A stretch of 53,706 nucleotides of DNA from Chitinophagales bacterium (GTDB lineage Bacteria > Bacteroidota > Bacteroidia > Chitinophagales > CAIODY01): positions 1 through 53,706 of the forward strand of contig CANGEV010000018.1 of the NCBI GenBank assembly GCA_947452995.1, written 5' to 3'. Shown here one piece after another: positions 26,873-36,244 of this stretch. A program made the translations under genes and the position numbers. Position 1 is the first letter of the stretch. Each line of letters opens with the position of its first letter. Below the pieces are notes generated by a model that was not told the origin of the DNA, searched no databases, and worked only from the letters and a program-made list of their open reading frames with translations.

Positions 26873-28852
26873 ATGAAATTCATTCCTGGAAACGAAACCA
26901 AAGAGGAATTACTATCCTTGTACAAAGGCTTGGTATTACCTCGTATGATTGAAGAGAAGATGTTAGTTTTACTTCGTCAAGGTAAAGTAAGTAAATGGTT
27001 TAGTGGTATTGGTCAAGAAGCGATTGCTGTGGGCGTTACATCAGCTTTAGATGCGGATGAATATATCATGCCGATGCATAGAAACCTTGGCGTCTTTACG
27101 GGGCGTAAAATGCCATTGGATAAGCTTTTCATGCAGTTGCAGGGAAAGAAGGACGGTTTTAGTAAAGGTCGCGAGCGTTCCTTCCACTTCGGAAGTAATG
27201 AACATCACATCTGCGGGATGATTTCGCATCTTGGTCCGCAATTAGCTATCGGAGATGGTATCGCCTTAGCACATAAGCTTCGCAAAGAGAACAAAGTGTC
27301 TGTAGCCTTTACAGGCGATGGTGGAACTTCGGAAGGTGATTTCCATGAAGCGTTGAACGTAGCTGCTGTATGGGGTTTGCCGGTTATTTTTATTATTGAG
27401 AATAATGGATACGGCCTCTCTACCCCTGTTCGAGAGCAGTTTGTGTGTGATCAATTAGCAGATCGTGCGAAAGGATACGGTATGAAAGGTGTTACGATTG
27501 ATGGTAATAATATCTTAGAAGTCTATCGTACAATGAAGGAAGCCCGCGATTATTGTATTCGCGAGCAGAAGCCTATTCTAGTGGAATGTATGACTTTCCG
27601 TATGCGCGGACATGAAGAGGCTTCGGGTGTAAAATATGTACCGAAGGAATTGATTGAAATGTGGGCGGTGAAAGATCCCGTTAAAAATTTTGAAGATTAT
27701 TTGCTTCGTCAAGTAATTATCAAACAAGAAGAGATAGATGCTCTGAAAGCTAACTATAAATCAGAGATTGAAAGTGCCTTAGCGACGTGTTTTGCGGCTG
27801 CCGAACCAATTGCTAATACAGCTGAAGAATTCAATGATTTATTTGCGCCACGTACCCTTCCTGTAGCCGGACCAGCATCTTCAGAAACGAAAGACATGCG
27901 TTTGGTAGATGCGATCTCGGAAGGCTTACGCCAGTCGATGGAGCATAATGATAACTTGGTGATTATGGGACAAGACGTTGCGGAATATGGCGGCGTTTTC
28001 AAAATAACAGACGGCTTTGTGGAAGCCTTTGGCAAAGAGCGTGTACGCAATACGCCTTTATGTGAAAGCGCAATCATCGGTGCAGCACTGGGAATGAGTA
28101 TTAAAGGGATGAAGAGCGTAGTAGAAATGCAGTTTGCCGATTTCGTGACTTGTGGCTTTAACCAGATCACGAATAACTTAGCGAAGATGCATTATCGTTG
28201 GGGACAGAATGCGGATGTTGTAGTGCGCATGCCAACAGGCGCAGGTGTAGGTGCTGGTCCGTTTCACTCGCAAAGTAATGAGGCCTGGTTTACGCATACG
28301 CCGGGATTGAAAGTAGTTTATCCTTCAAATCCTGCAGATGCAAAAGGTTTGTTGATTGCAGCGATTAACGACCCGAACCCTGTCATGTACTTCGAGCATA
28401 AAGCATTGTATAGAAGTATCAGCGGTGCCGTTCCTACGAATTATTATGAAGTAGAAATTGGTAAAGCGGCTATCGCAAAAGAAGGGAATGGTATTACGGT
28501 ATTAACGTACGGAGCGGGAGTACATTGGGCCTTAGAGGCGGCGAATCAAAATCCGCACTACGATTTACATATCATCGACTTGCGCACTTTGTTGCCGTTG
28601 GATTACAGTGCTATCGAAGCAGCGGTACGCAAAACTGGTAAGGTGGTGGTATTGCATGAAGACTGTTTGATTGGTGGTATCGGAGGCGAAATTTCTGCTT
28701 GGATTAACGAGCATTGTTTCGAAACCTTGGATGCGCCTGTGATGCGTTGTGCTTCGTTAGATACCCCTGTGCCTTTCGCGATTCCGTTGGAACAGAATTT
28801 CTTGCCGAAGCATCGTTTTATTGAAACATTAGAAAAAATATATAACTATTAA
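26873..28852 (+). CDS. fused E1 alpha/beta 2-oxoacid dehydrogenase (branched-chain/pyruvate type)
   Basis: A 659-residue thiamine diphosphate enzyme in which the two E1 subunits are joined. The alpha part (~1-330) has the TPP/Mg motif GDGGTSEGDFHEALNVAAVWG...ENNGYG and an E1alpha helix IGQEAIAVG. The beta part (~340-659) has MGQDVAEYGGVFKITDG, NTPLCESAIIGAALGMSIKG, GVGAGPFHSQSNEAWF and a C-terminal transketolase-like domain (LTYGAGVHWALEAA, VVLHEDCLIGGIGGE). E1 decarboxylates a 2-oxoacid and acylates lipoyl-E2. Bacteroidota commonly carry such fused E1 genes, usually annotated as 2-oxoisovalerate dehydrogenase. E2/E3 are not adjacent, so substrate is inferred only. Confidence 0.92.
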   Translation: MKFIPGNETKEELLSLYKGLVLPRMIEEKMLVLLRQGKVSKWFSGIGQEAIAVGVTSALDADEYIMPMHRNLGVFTGRKMPLDKLFMQLQGKKDGFSKGRERSFHFGSNEHHICGMISHLGPQLAIGDGIALAHKLRKENKVSVAFTGDGGTSEGDFHEALNVAAVWGLPVIFIIENNGYGLSTPVREQFVCDQLADRAKGYGMKGVTIDGNNILEVYRTMKEARDYCIREQKPILVECMTFRMRGHEEASGVKYVPKELIEMWAVKDPVKNFEDYLLRQVIIKQEEIDALKANYKSEIESALATCFAAAEPIANTAEEFNDLFAPRTLPVAGPASSETKDMRLVDAISEGLRQSMEHNDNLVIMGQDVAEYGGVFKITDGFVEAFGKERVRNTPLCESAIIGAALGMSIKGMKSVVEMQFADFVTCGFNQITNNLAKMHYRWGQNADVVVRMPTGAGVGAGPFHSQSNEAWFTHTPGLKVVYPSNPADAKGLLIAAINDPNPVMYFEHKALYRSISGAVPTNYYEVEIGKAAIAKEGNGITVLTYGAGVHWALEAANQNPHYDLHIIDLRTLLPLDYSAIEAAVRKTGKVVVLHEDCLIGGIGGEISAWINEHCFETLDAPVMRCASLDTPVPFAIPLEQNFLPKHRFIETLEKIYNY

Positions 28853-28868
28853 TTTAAAACCTCCTGCC

Positions 28869-29852
28869 ATGCGTAAAAACATTTTACTTACTGCAATGCT
28901 AAGCTTGTTCTTCGTATTACAAGCTGCGGCGCAATGGACCCCAACCGCTAACTTGACGATTTTTTCGGATGATGGAAATAAGTTTTATCTAATCTTGAAT
29001 GGCGAAAAATATAACGACCAACCACAAACGAATATTCGTGTGGAAGAGTTGCCTAATCCATATTATAGCTGCAAAATCATTTTTGAAAACAAAGCGATTC
29101 CTACAATTTCTAAAAGTATTCAGCTAACAGATGCGAATGGTATGCCGCAAGATGTAACCTATCGTATTAAAGTGGCTTCGAAAGGTAAATATGTTTTACG
29201 TTTCTATTCAATGATTCCAGCTGAGCAAAATATGATGCGCCCGAGCAATTGTACGGTGTATCATTTTGGTCAACCGAATACTATTATCGGCGGACCAGGA
29301 TATGTTCAAACTACGACACAACAGCAAGTCTACAATCAAGGGGTTAGCACTGGTGCAAATATGAATGTAAACGTTGGTGGCGTGGGAGTGAATATCAATG
29401 TCCCAATAAACGGTAATGTGACGACAAGTGGTTCTAGCACGACGACTACCACTACAACAACAACGACAACCACTTCTGGTGGAGGAAACTATAACAATTA
29501 TGGGAATGTACCTGCTCCTCCTCCGGTAAATGTAAACGGTGGCAACTATAACACGATGTGTTCGTATGCAATGGCGCCAAATGAATTTGAAGATGCACGT
29601 AAAACAATTGCGAATAACGGCTTCGACGATACACGTTTGTCTACCGCTAAAACAATTATCAGTACTAATTGTATGAACACGACGCAAATCATGAACATCA
29701 TGAAGATTTTTAGTTTTGAAGATTCTCGTATGGACTTCGCTAAATATGCGTATCAATACTGCGTTGATAAAAAGAGCTATTATAAAGTTGCGAATACCTT
29801 CTCTTTCGAGAGTTCTAAAACAGAGTTGAACAATTATATTCAAGGACGATAA
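28869..29852 (+). CDS. secreted DUF4476 protein
   Basis: A 327-residue exported protein. Signal peptide MRKNILLTAMLSLFFVLQAAAQ, then a beta domain (LTIFSDDGNKFYLILNGEKYN...RVEELPNPYYSCKIIFEN), then a low-complexity linker at about residues 180-215 rich in Thr, Ser, Gly and Asn. The C-terminal ~95 residues are DUF4476, three repeats of the type F-E-D-(A/S)-R/K (NEFEDARKTIANNGFDDTRLS, FSFEDSRMDFAKYAYQYCVD, FSFESSKTELNNYI). DUF4476 has no established function. Starts 16 bp after the E1 gene and may share its transcript. Confidence 0.82.
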   Translation: MRKNILLTAMLSLFFVLQAAAQWTPTANLTIFSDDGNKFYLILNGEKYNDQPQTNIRVEELPNPYYSCKIIFENKAIPTISKSIQLTDANGMPQDVTYRIKVASKGKYVLRFYSMIPAEQNMMRPSNCTVYHFGQPNTIIGGPGYVQTTTQQQVYNQGVSTGANMNVNVGGVGVNINVPINGNVTTSGSSTTTTTTTTTTTTSGGGNYNNYGNVPAPPPVNVNGGNYNTMCSYAMAPNEFEDARKTIANNGFDDTRLSTAKTIISTNCMNTTQIMNIMKIFSFEDSRMDFAKYAYQYCVDKKSYYKVANTFSFESSKTELNNYIQGR

Positions 29853-29879
29853 TTATATCGTAATTCAACCTTCAATCAA

Positions 29880-30755
29880 ATGCAAATGAAAAGACTTTCT
29901 TTAATCATAATCAGTACACTTACTTTTTTAACAGCGAGTGCACAACAAGGGGTTTTGCATTTGCAACCAGATACTAGCAATGGGAATCATTCATCCTATA
30001 TTTCAGATGATGGTTCTGTTTGTAATAATTGTTGGATTATAGGCGCTGGCTTAGGCACAGTGAGCGCTGTTCCTGTTTTATCACGAAGCTATTTTCAATT
30101 TAATCTTTCACTGTTACCTAATGGAGCTGCAATAGATAGTGCATTTTTAAACTTGTTTCATGAACCTACCGTTCTTCAAAATACGCAAGGAGGCTCAAAT
30201 GATGTGATGCTAACAAGAGTTAGCACAGCTTGGAACATGGCTAGTATTAATTTTTTAAATCAACCTGCTTGGTCGGCTGATTCAATAAACTTAGGACCTT
30301 CTTTTACACCGACCGATGATAAAGTACATATTGATGTTAAAAATAGCGTTCAGTTTTGGTCGTTAAATCCATCCTTAAATTTTGGATGGAGCGTGTATGC
30401 TAGAACAGAGATAGGGCCGATTTATCGTTTTCAACACTGGGCAGGCTTTAGCAATTCCGATACCACGCGTCATCCTTCACTCGACATTTACTATACTTTG
30501 ACTGCTGGTACGAATAGTATCTCCAAAATAAAATACGAACTTCGAAACCTTGGTGAATCGATTGTAATTGATGGAGCTGATGAAATCATCGAAGTAGCAG
30601 TAATGAATGTTTGCGGACAGCAAGCCTTACAACAAATTATTAATTCATCGGATAAGATTAATATTTCTATTATTGGATTGCCGGTTGGTTTATATGTCGC
30701 GCAGATTAAAGAAAAGAATGGTGCAATGCAATCGTTGAAATTCATTAAACAATAA
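29880..30755 (+). CDS. secreted DNRLRE-like protein with T9SS type A sorting domain
   Basis: A 291-residue protein. The signal peptide begins MQMKRLSLIIISTLTF and ends near SAQQ; the second ATG, two codons in, is an equally possible start. The main domain resembles the DNRLRE/carbohydrate-binding-like sandwich (GVLHLQPDTSNGNHSSYISD, SRSYFQFNLSLLPNGAAIDSAFLNLF, FGWSVYARTE, HPSLDIYY). Such domains occur in extracellular fibrous or adhesive proteins. The C-terminal ~75 residues (EVAVMNVCGQQALQQ, LPVGLYVAQIKEKNG, LKFIKQ) form a T9SS type A signal. Ligand unknown. Confidence 0.8.
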   Translation: MQMKRLSLIIISTLTFLTASAQQGVLHLQPDTSNGNHSSYISDDGSVCNNCWIIGAGLGTVSAVPVLSRSYFQFNLSLLPNGAAIDSAFLNLFHEPTVLQNTQGGSNDVMLTRVSTAWNMASINFLNQPAWSADSINLGPSFTPTDDKVHIDVKNSVQFWSLNPSLNFGWSVYARTEIGPIYRFQHWAGFSNSDTTRHPSLDIYYTLTAGTNSISKIKYELRNLGESIVIDGADEIIEVAVMNVCGQQALQQIINSSDKINISIIGLPVGLYVAQIKEKNGAMQSLKFIKQ

Positions 30756-30780
30756 ACATTTTATTATAGTCGATATAGAG

Positions 30781-32043
30781 ATGCAGAAAATTGCTTTTCA
30801 TACACTCGGGTGTAAATTGAATTTTTCAGAGACTTCCTACCTCGCGCGTCAGATGGACAAAGCCGGTATGGAACGTGTCGATTTTGACGGCGTTTCGGAT
30901 GTGTATGTGATCAATACCTGCTCCGTTACAGACAACGCCGATAAAGAATGTAGACAGCTCGTTCGACAAATACGTCGGCGTGCACCTGAATCGTCTGTTG
31001 TGATTATGGGCTGCTATGCGCAGCTGAAGCCGCAAGAAATCGCGAGCATTGAAGGTGTAGATCTTGTGTTGGGCGCAGCAGAGAAATTTAATTTACTCGA
31101 GCATCTGGAATCAATAAAAGGACAAAGCGAGCCGAAAGTACTCAGCTGTGCGATTGAAGATGTAAACGATTTTCATAGCGCCTATTCTTTTGGCGACCGT
31201 ACACGTTCTTTCTTGAAAGTACAAGACGGCTGTGATTATTCTTGTTCGTTTTGTACTATTCCATTAGCACGCGGAGCAAGCAGAAGTGATACCATTGAAA
31301 ATGTTCTTGCAAAGGCGCATGAAATAGCGTCGCTTGGGGTTAAGGAAGTAGTGCTCACGGGAGTTAATCTCGGCGACTTCCACTATACCGATGCTGCAGG
31401 AGAAAAGAAAAATTTCTATGATTTGATTCGTGCACTGGATGAAGTGGAAGGCATTCAACGCTATCGAATTTCAAGCATCGAACCGAATTTGCTTACGCGT
31501 GAAATAATCGAGTTTGTCGCTGTTTCAAAGCGTTTCATGCCGCATTTTCATATTCCACTGCAAAGTGGAAGTCCGGATATTTTGAAAGCGATGCGTCGTC
31601 GTTATAAGCGCGAAGTATATGAAGAGCGCGTGGCTATTATCAAAGAAGTGATGCCGCATGCTTGTATCGGAGTTGATGTGATTGTTGGTTTTCCAGGTGA
31701 AAGTGATGCGCATTTTAAAGAGACCTATGATTTTATTCATGGCTTGGATGTGTCTTATCTGCATGTGTTCACGTATAGCGAACGTCCGGATACTGTTGCA
31801 ATCGAGCTTCCAGATGTTGTACCTATGAATATTCGCAAAGAACGCAACCAGCAGTTACGTAACTTGTCGATGAAAAAACAAAATTTCTTCCGCGAGCAGT
31901 TTGTCGGTCAAACCCGCAAAGTGCTTTGGGAAGGGCAAGATAAGGAGGGTATGATTGAAGGTTTTTCTGACAATTATATTAAAATGCGCGCTGTTTATGA
32001 TGCGCAAAAAGTAAATCAAATTTTACCTAGTCTAATCGATTAA
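30781..32043 (+). CDS. mtaB: tRNA t6A37 methylthiotransferase (MtaB type)
   Basis: A 420-residue radical-SAM methylthiotransferase that converts t6A37 to ms2t6A in tRNAs reading ANN codons. The N-terminal UPF0004 domain carries the second-cluster cysteines C11 (TLGCKLNFSE), C47 (NTCSVT) and C78 (MGCYAQ). The radical-SAM CxxxCxxC is C151/C155/C158 (DGCDYSCSFCTIP). The LGCKLN and NTCSVTDNAD variants separate MtaB from MiaB/RimO. A C-terminal TRAM-like region (REQFVGQTRKVLWEG...GFSDNYIKM) binds tRNA. Complete. Confidence 0.93.
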   Translation: MQKIAFHTLGCKLNFSETSYLARQMDKAGMERVDFDGVSDVYVINTCSVTDNADKECRQLVRQIRRRAPESSVVIMGCYAQLKPQEIASIEGVDLVLGAAEKFNLLEHLESIKGQSEPKVLSCAIEDVNDFHSAYSFGDRTRSFLKVQDGCDYSCSFCTIPLARGASRSDTIENVLAKAHEIASLGVKEVVLTGVNLGDFHYTDAAGEKKNFYDLIRALDEVEGIQRYRISSIEPNLLTREIIEFVAVSKRFMPHFHIPLQSGSPDILKAMRRRYKREVYEERVAIIKEVMPHACIGVDVIVGFPGESDAHFKETYDFIHGLDVSYLHVFTYSERPDTVAIELPDVVPMNIRKERNQQLRNLSMKKQNFFREQFVGQTRKVLWEGQDKEGMIEGFSDNYIKMRAVYDAQKVNQILPSLID

Positions 32044-32059
32044 TAAAGGTCACACTATT

Positions 32060-33361
32060 ATGTATCCTACGCTTGCAGATGTATTTCGGGACCTTTTAGG
32101 AAATAGCCTTCCAGAGGGAATATATAAGTTCTTTCATGTTTTCAATAGTTTCGGAATCATGATGGCGATCTCGTTTATTGCGGCGGCCTATGTCTTGAAG
32201 AAAGAATTAGGGCGCATGATACAGCTTGGTCAGATACAGAAGATTCAACGCGAAGTGATTGAAAACGAACCGGCGACAATAAGTGGATACCTTCGAAACG
32301 CTCTTGTAGGAGGCTTTCTCGGTTTTAAGATTGGATTATTCCTTACGGATTTTAACCGTACCACGGCAGATGTGCAGGCTGCTTTTTTCTCCAAACGGGG
32401 AAGTGTTTTGTTCCTCGTGATAGGTGCCATTGCGGCAGCACTAGTTTACTATTGGGAGAATAGAAACAATAAAACAACAACTAAGAAAACAATACAACTC
32501 AGTGCCGGCGAAATAGTCGGTGAAGTGGTTATACGTGCAGCTTTGGGTGGAATCATCGGTGCTAAATTGTTTCATTGCCTAGAGTATTGGAGTGATTTTG
32601 TGCAAGATCCTTTCGGTTTGTTATTCTCCGGAAGTGGACTCACATTTTATGGTGGCTTGATTTTGGGAGCTGTTGCCGTTATTCATTGGGCCTATCAGAA
32701 TAAGGTTTCCTATCGTCGTTTGGCAGATGCTATTGCACCTGGATTGATGTTGGCTTACGCATTAGGTAGAGTGGGCTGTATGCTTGCCGGAGACGGAGAT
32801 TGGGGAATTTACAATAGTGCTTATATAACGAAAGGTGATGGCAGTGTTGTATTGACTACCGAAGCAGGCTTCCAACAGCAAGTGAATGATAACGCACATT
32901 ATTTTTATCGTCTATATGAAAGTTTTGATAAAATTCCACACACAGCTGTAAAGGCTCCGGCATTCTTACCGGATTGGATGTTTGCTTTTAGCTTTCCACA
33001 CAACGTGATTAGTGAGGGTGTGTTGTTGGAAAATTGTCAAGGAGAACATTGTGCTGCCTTACCTGTACCGGCCTTCCCGACGCCATTCTACGAAACAGTC
33101 ATTTGTTTACTGTTCTTCGTTGTTCTTATGTTATTCCGTAACAAAACAAAAGTGGCAGGAATGATCATAGCTATTTATATGGTATTAAATGGTGTCGAAC
33201 GGTTTGCAATCGAGCAGATACGCGTGAATTCAACCTATACTATTTTTGGTTTTCATCCAACACAAGCTGAGTTAATTTCCATGGCGCTTATACTTATCGG
33301 AGCCGCTTGGTATCTCTTCTTAGCTCGAGCACAATCTAACATTCAAAACGAATCAAACTAA
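32060..33361 (+). CDS. lgt: prolipoprotein diacylglyceryl transferase
   Basis: A 433-residue inner-membrane enzyme that adds diacylglycerol to the lipobox cysteine of prolipoproteins. Conserved Lgt parts are SGLTFYGGLILGAV, the signature GRVGCMLAGDGDWG and the C-terminal NGVERFAIEQIRVN. It is well above the usual 270-300 residues, with an N-terminal extension that includes extra hydrophobic and charged segments (residues ~1-130). A periplasmic-type insert of ~60 residues lies after the signature (TKGDGSVVLTTEAGFQQQ to FPTPFYETV). Bacteroidota Lgt proteins are often enlarged. It lies in a chain of closely spaced plus-strand genes. Confidence 0.9.
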   Translation: MYPTLADVFRDLLGNSLPEGIYKFFHVFNSFGIMMAISFIAAAYVLKKELGRMIQLGQIQKIQREVIENEPATISGYLRNALVGGFLGFKIGLFLTDFNRTTADVQAAFFSKRGSVLFLVIGAIAAALVYYWENRNNKTTTKKTIQLSAGEIVGEVVIRAALGGIIGAKLFHCLEYWSDFVQDPFGLLFSGSGLTFYGGLILGAVAVIHWAYQNKVSYRRLADAIAPGLMLAYALGRVGCMLAGDGDWGIYNSAYITKGDGSVVLTTEAGFQQQVNDNAHYFYRLYESFDKIPHTAVKAPAFLPDWMFAFSFPHNVISEGVLLENCQGEHCAALPVPAFPTPFYETVICLLFFVVLMLFRNKTKVAGMIIAIYMVLNGVERFAIEQIRVNSTYTIFGFHPTQAELISMALILIGAAWYLFLARAQSNIQNESN

Positions 33362-33365
33362 CAAT

Positions 33366-36236
33366 ATGCAATTTTCAAAACACATCAAAGTACTTTTATT
33401 ATTGAGTATGTTTTGTAGCGTGCAAGCTTTCGCACAGCTTACAAGCTACAAGTTACCGAATGGCCTGACAGTCTACCTTCTTCCAGATGCGCATGCTAGT
33501 CGCACTTTCGGCGCGATGGTGGTGAATGCAGGCTCTAAAAATGATCCGGCTGACGCTACAGGTTTGGCACATTATCTCGAACATCTGTTGTTCAAAGGAT
33601 CAGAACATATGGGTACGACGAACTTCGCAGCAGAAAAGCCGCACTTAGATAGTATCACGATCTTGTATCGTGATTTGGCAAAAACGAATGTAGAAAACCA
33701 ACGTGATTCCATCAAACGTTTGATCAATGCACAAGCCTTGAAAGCCTCTGCCTATGGACTTCCTACGGAGTTTCATACTTTGTTAAGTAGTATCGGCGGT
33801 ACGCGCATCAACGCTTTCACGCAGCCTGATCGTACTGTTTATCATAATTCATTCCCTGGCGAACAGATGGAGAAGTGGTTAGAACTTTATGCGGAGCGTT
33901 ATAATCATCCCGTGTTCCGTTCGTTTCAATCGGAGTTAGAAGTGGTATATGAAGAGAAGAATAGAGGCTCTGATAATTTTGGTCAGCAGCTTATTGAGAC
34001 ACTCAATAAAGAATTATTTCCTGGTCATCCATATGGTACACAGTCTACGATAGGTACGACTGAACATTTGAAAAATCCACCAATAGATCGCATTTATGAT
34101 TTCTACAATACGTACTATGTCGCAAATAACATGGCTTTAGTATTGAGTGGTAATTTTGATGTAGAGTCGACAAAGGCCTTGATAGAAAAGAAGATGAGCG
34201 GATTGCGTGTTGGGAAAGTTCCTGAATTCGTAGCACCTACTGCTGCGCAGTTTACAGAAGACAAGAAAATTGAAATGCGTATTTCGCCGATTAAATTGGC
34301 GGTAGAAGGCTTCAAATCTATTCCTGCAGGCGCTCCAGATGAAGAGGTATTAGAAATTTGTGCTAATCTTTTATCGAATAGTGCAGGTACTGGTTACTTA
34401 GATAAACTACAACAAGAAGGTAAATTGTTGGCCGCACAAATGTTCCCCTATCATCAAACAGATGACGGAGCGGAGGTGTTTATCATCGTACCAAAATTAG
34501 TCGGACAGTCATTTAAAGATGCGGAAGGATTGGTGAATGCACAGTTCGAGCATTTGATGCAAGGGGATTTTAGTGATGCTGAATTGATGCAAGTGAAGAA
34601 TGCCTTGATTCGTGAGTACAATCAAAATATGGAAGATGCGGAGCAAAGAGGTTTGGAATTGGTGATGACTTTTAAAGGTCCGCGCACTTGGGCAGATATT
34701 CAAAATTATCCATCGAAGATTATGTCATTGACGAAGCAAGATATCATGGCTGCCGCGAAGAAATATTATGGCGGACATCATATCACGCTTGAGTCGTCAA
34801 CAGGCTTTCCAAAGAAAGATAAATTATCGAAGCCCGGCTTCAAACCTGTCGTCGTACACAATGCGCAGAAGTCTGTTTTTGCACAGCATTTCGATAGCAT
34901 CTTGATGAATAACGCGTCTCCGAAATTTATTGATTTCGCACACGATATGCCTGCATTCGATTTGGGTAATGGAAATCGTTTGTTCCATGCTGAAAACCCT
35001 TATAACAAGGTTGCTTCGCTACAAATCAAATATCATATTGGATTACGCCAAGATCAAAAGTTAAGTTTAGCAACAACATTATTAAATGAATGTGCTCCCC
35101 AAGGTATGACATTGGCAGAATATAAATCAGCATGGGCAGCAATCAACTATACCTATTCATTCGGTGTGGATGATGATTATTTCACGATCTCTTTAGAAGG
35201 TGATCAATCGAAGTTGAAAGAAGCACTTCAATTATTGGCGAAGTTGCAAACGAATCCAGTTCCTTCTGCAACGGCTTACAAAACTTTGATGGAAGGTTTG
35301 AAAGCAGCGTATCAGCAAGAAGCTAAGGATCCTTCTACGATGGGTCGTATTTTAACAGAGTATGCAGCCTATGGTGCGAACTCTGAATACTTGCAACGTT
35401 ATGGACTTAAAGCAGCTAAGAAAATTAAGCCAGAAGAAATGTTGGCAGCTTTCAAGGATGTATGCGCACATGCTGCAAGCCTTCACTATTGTGGTGGTGT
35501 CGCTATGGATGAAGTAGCTATGACCATAAAAGATAATGCACAATTAGGGAAGGGTGAATACGCAATGACACTTTACGCTAAAACCCCGCAAGTGCATAGT
35601 CAGAATCGATTGGTAGTGGTGAATGATAATAAGTCGCGTCAAAATCAAGTGTATTTCATGTTGCAAGGACAGAATTATACGCATGAAAATGATGTTGTTT
35701 CCCATTTAATGGATCAGTATATGGGTGGCGACTTCTCAGGTTTAATCTTACAAGAGATTCGTGAATTCCGCTCGCTAGCGTATTCTGCGGGAGGTCGTTG
35801 GGTTCGTCCGGTGAAGGAATCTAATCCGCTTGTGTTCCGTAGTTATGTAGGTTGCCAGGCTGATAAAACAAACGAAGCAATTAATGTGATGATGGATTTG
35901 TTTAATAATATGCCGCAGTTTACGGATCGAGTGGTGCCATTCCAACAATATTTGAAAGCCGCTGCTTGTACTGCATATCCTTCCCCACGTGATTTGACGG
36001 AAACCATTGAAAACTTACAATTGCGTGGTTATAATTATGATCCTTCCTTCTTAGATTTTATGAATGCGGATAAAGTGAGCTTTGCCGATATGTATAAATT
36101 CTATCAAGCAAATATGCAAGGACATCCCGTGACAGTCACTATCTATGGAGATTTATCGAAAGTGGATATGGAGGCTTTGAAAAAAATCTTCCCAATTGTT
36201 GAAGAAAAGAAGATAAAAGATATCGCAAACTATTAA
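33366..36236 (+). CDS. M16-family zinc metalloprotease
   Basis: A 956-residue exported peptidase with signal peptide MQFSKHIKVLLLLSMFCSVQAFAQ. The inverted zinc motif HxxEH is H69-Y-L-E72-H73 (GLAHYLEHLLFKGSEHMG), with the distal glutamate in ELEVVYEEKNRGSDN. The protein contains an M16 N-domain, an M16_C domain (YYVANNMALVLSGNFDVE) and a second, non-catalytic pair of halves (~residues 500-950), like pitrilysin/insulysin-type enzymes. It is likely periplasmic and degrades peptides. It begins 4 bp after lgt and ends 8 bp before the permease, so it is co-transcribed with both. Confidence 0.9.
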   Translation: MQFSKHIKVLLLLSMFCSVQAFAQLTSYKLPNGLTVYLLPDAHASRTFGAMVVNAGSKNDPADATGLAHYLEHLLFKGSEHMGTTNFAAEKPHLDSITILYRDLAKTNVENQRDSIKRLINAQALKASAYGLPTEFHTLLSSIGGTRINAFTQPDRTVYHNSFPGEQMEKWLELYAERYNHPVFRSFQSELEVVYEEKNRGSDNFGQQLIETLNKELFPGHPYGTQSTIGTTEHLKNPPIDRIYDFYNTYYVANNMALVLSGNFDVESTKALIEKKMSGLRVGKVPEFVAPTAAQFTEDKKIEMRISPIKLAVEGFKSIPAGAPDEEVLEICANLLSNSAGTGYLDKLQQEGKLLAAQMFPYHQTDDGAEVFIIVPKLVGQSFKDAEGLVNAQFEHLMQGDFSDAELMQVKNALIREYNQNMEDAEQRGLELVMTFKGPRTWADIQNYPSKIMSLTKQDIMAAAKKYYGGHHITLESSTGFPKKDKLSKPGFKPVVVHNAQKSVFAQHFDSILMNNASPKFIDFAHDMPAFDLGNGNRLFHAENPYNKVASLQIKYHIGLRQDQKLSLATTLLNECAPQGMTLAEYKSAWAAINYTYSFGVDDDYFTISLEGDQSKLKEALQLLAKLQTNPVPSATAYKTLMEGLKAAYQQEAKDPSTMGRILTEYAAYGANSEYLQRYGLKAAKKIKPEEMLAAFKDVCAHAASLHYCGGVAMDEVAMTIKDNAQLGKGEYAMTLYAKTPQVHSQNRLVVVNDNKSRQNQVYFMLQGQNYTHENDVVSHLMDQYMGGDFSGLILQEIREFRSLAYSAGGRWVRPVKESNPLVFRSYVGCQADKTNEAINVMMDLFNNMPQFTDRVVPFQQYLKAAACTAYPSPRDLTETIENLQLRGYNYDPSFLDFMNADKVSFADMYKFYQANMQGHPVTVTIYGDLSKVDMEALKKIFPIVEEKKIKDIANY

Positions 36237-36244
36237 TTTAGGAT

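Noticed and set aside
29420-29480. Short ACA/ACG-like tandem triplets, considered as a microsatellite or CRISPR-like repeat
   Set aside because: They encode the threonine-rich linker of the DUF4476 protein; there are no spacers and no unit longer than a codon.
29208-29843. 211-codon minus-strand open frame opposite the DUF4476 gene
   Set aside because: Rich in Arg, His, Ile and Thr in the way of an antisense shadow, with no signal peptide or domain; the plus strand encodes a convincing exported protein.
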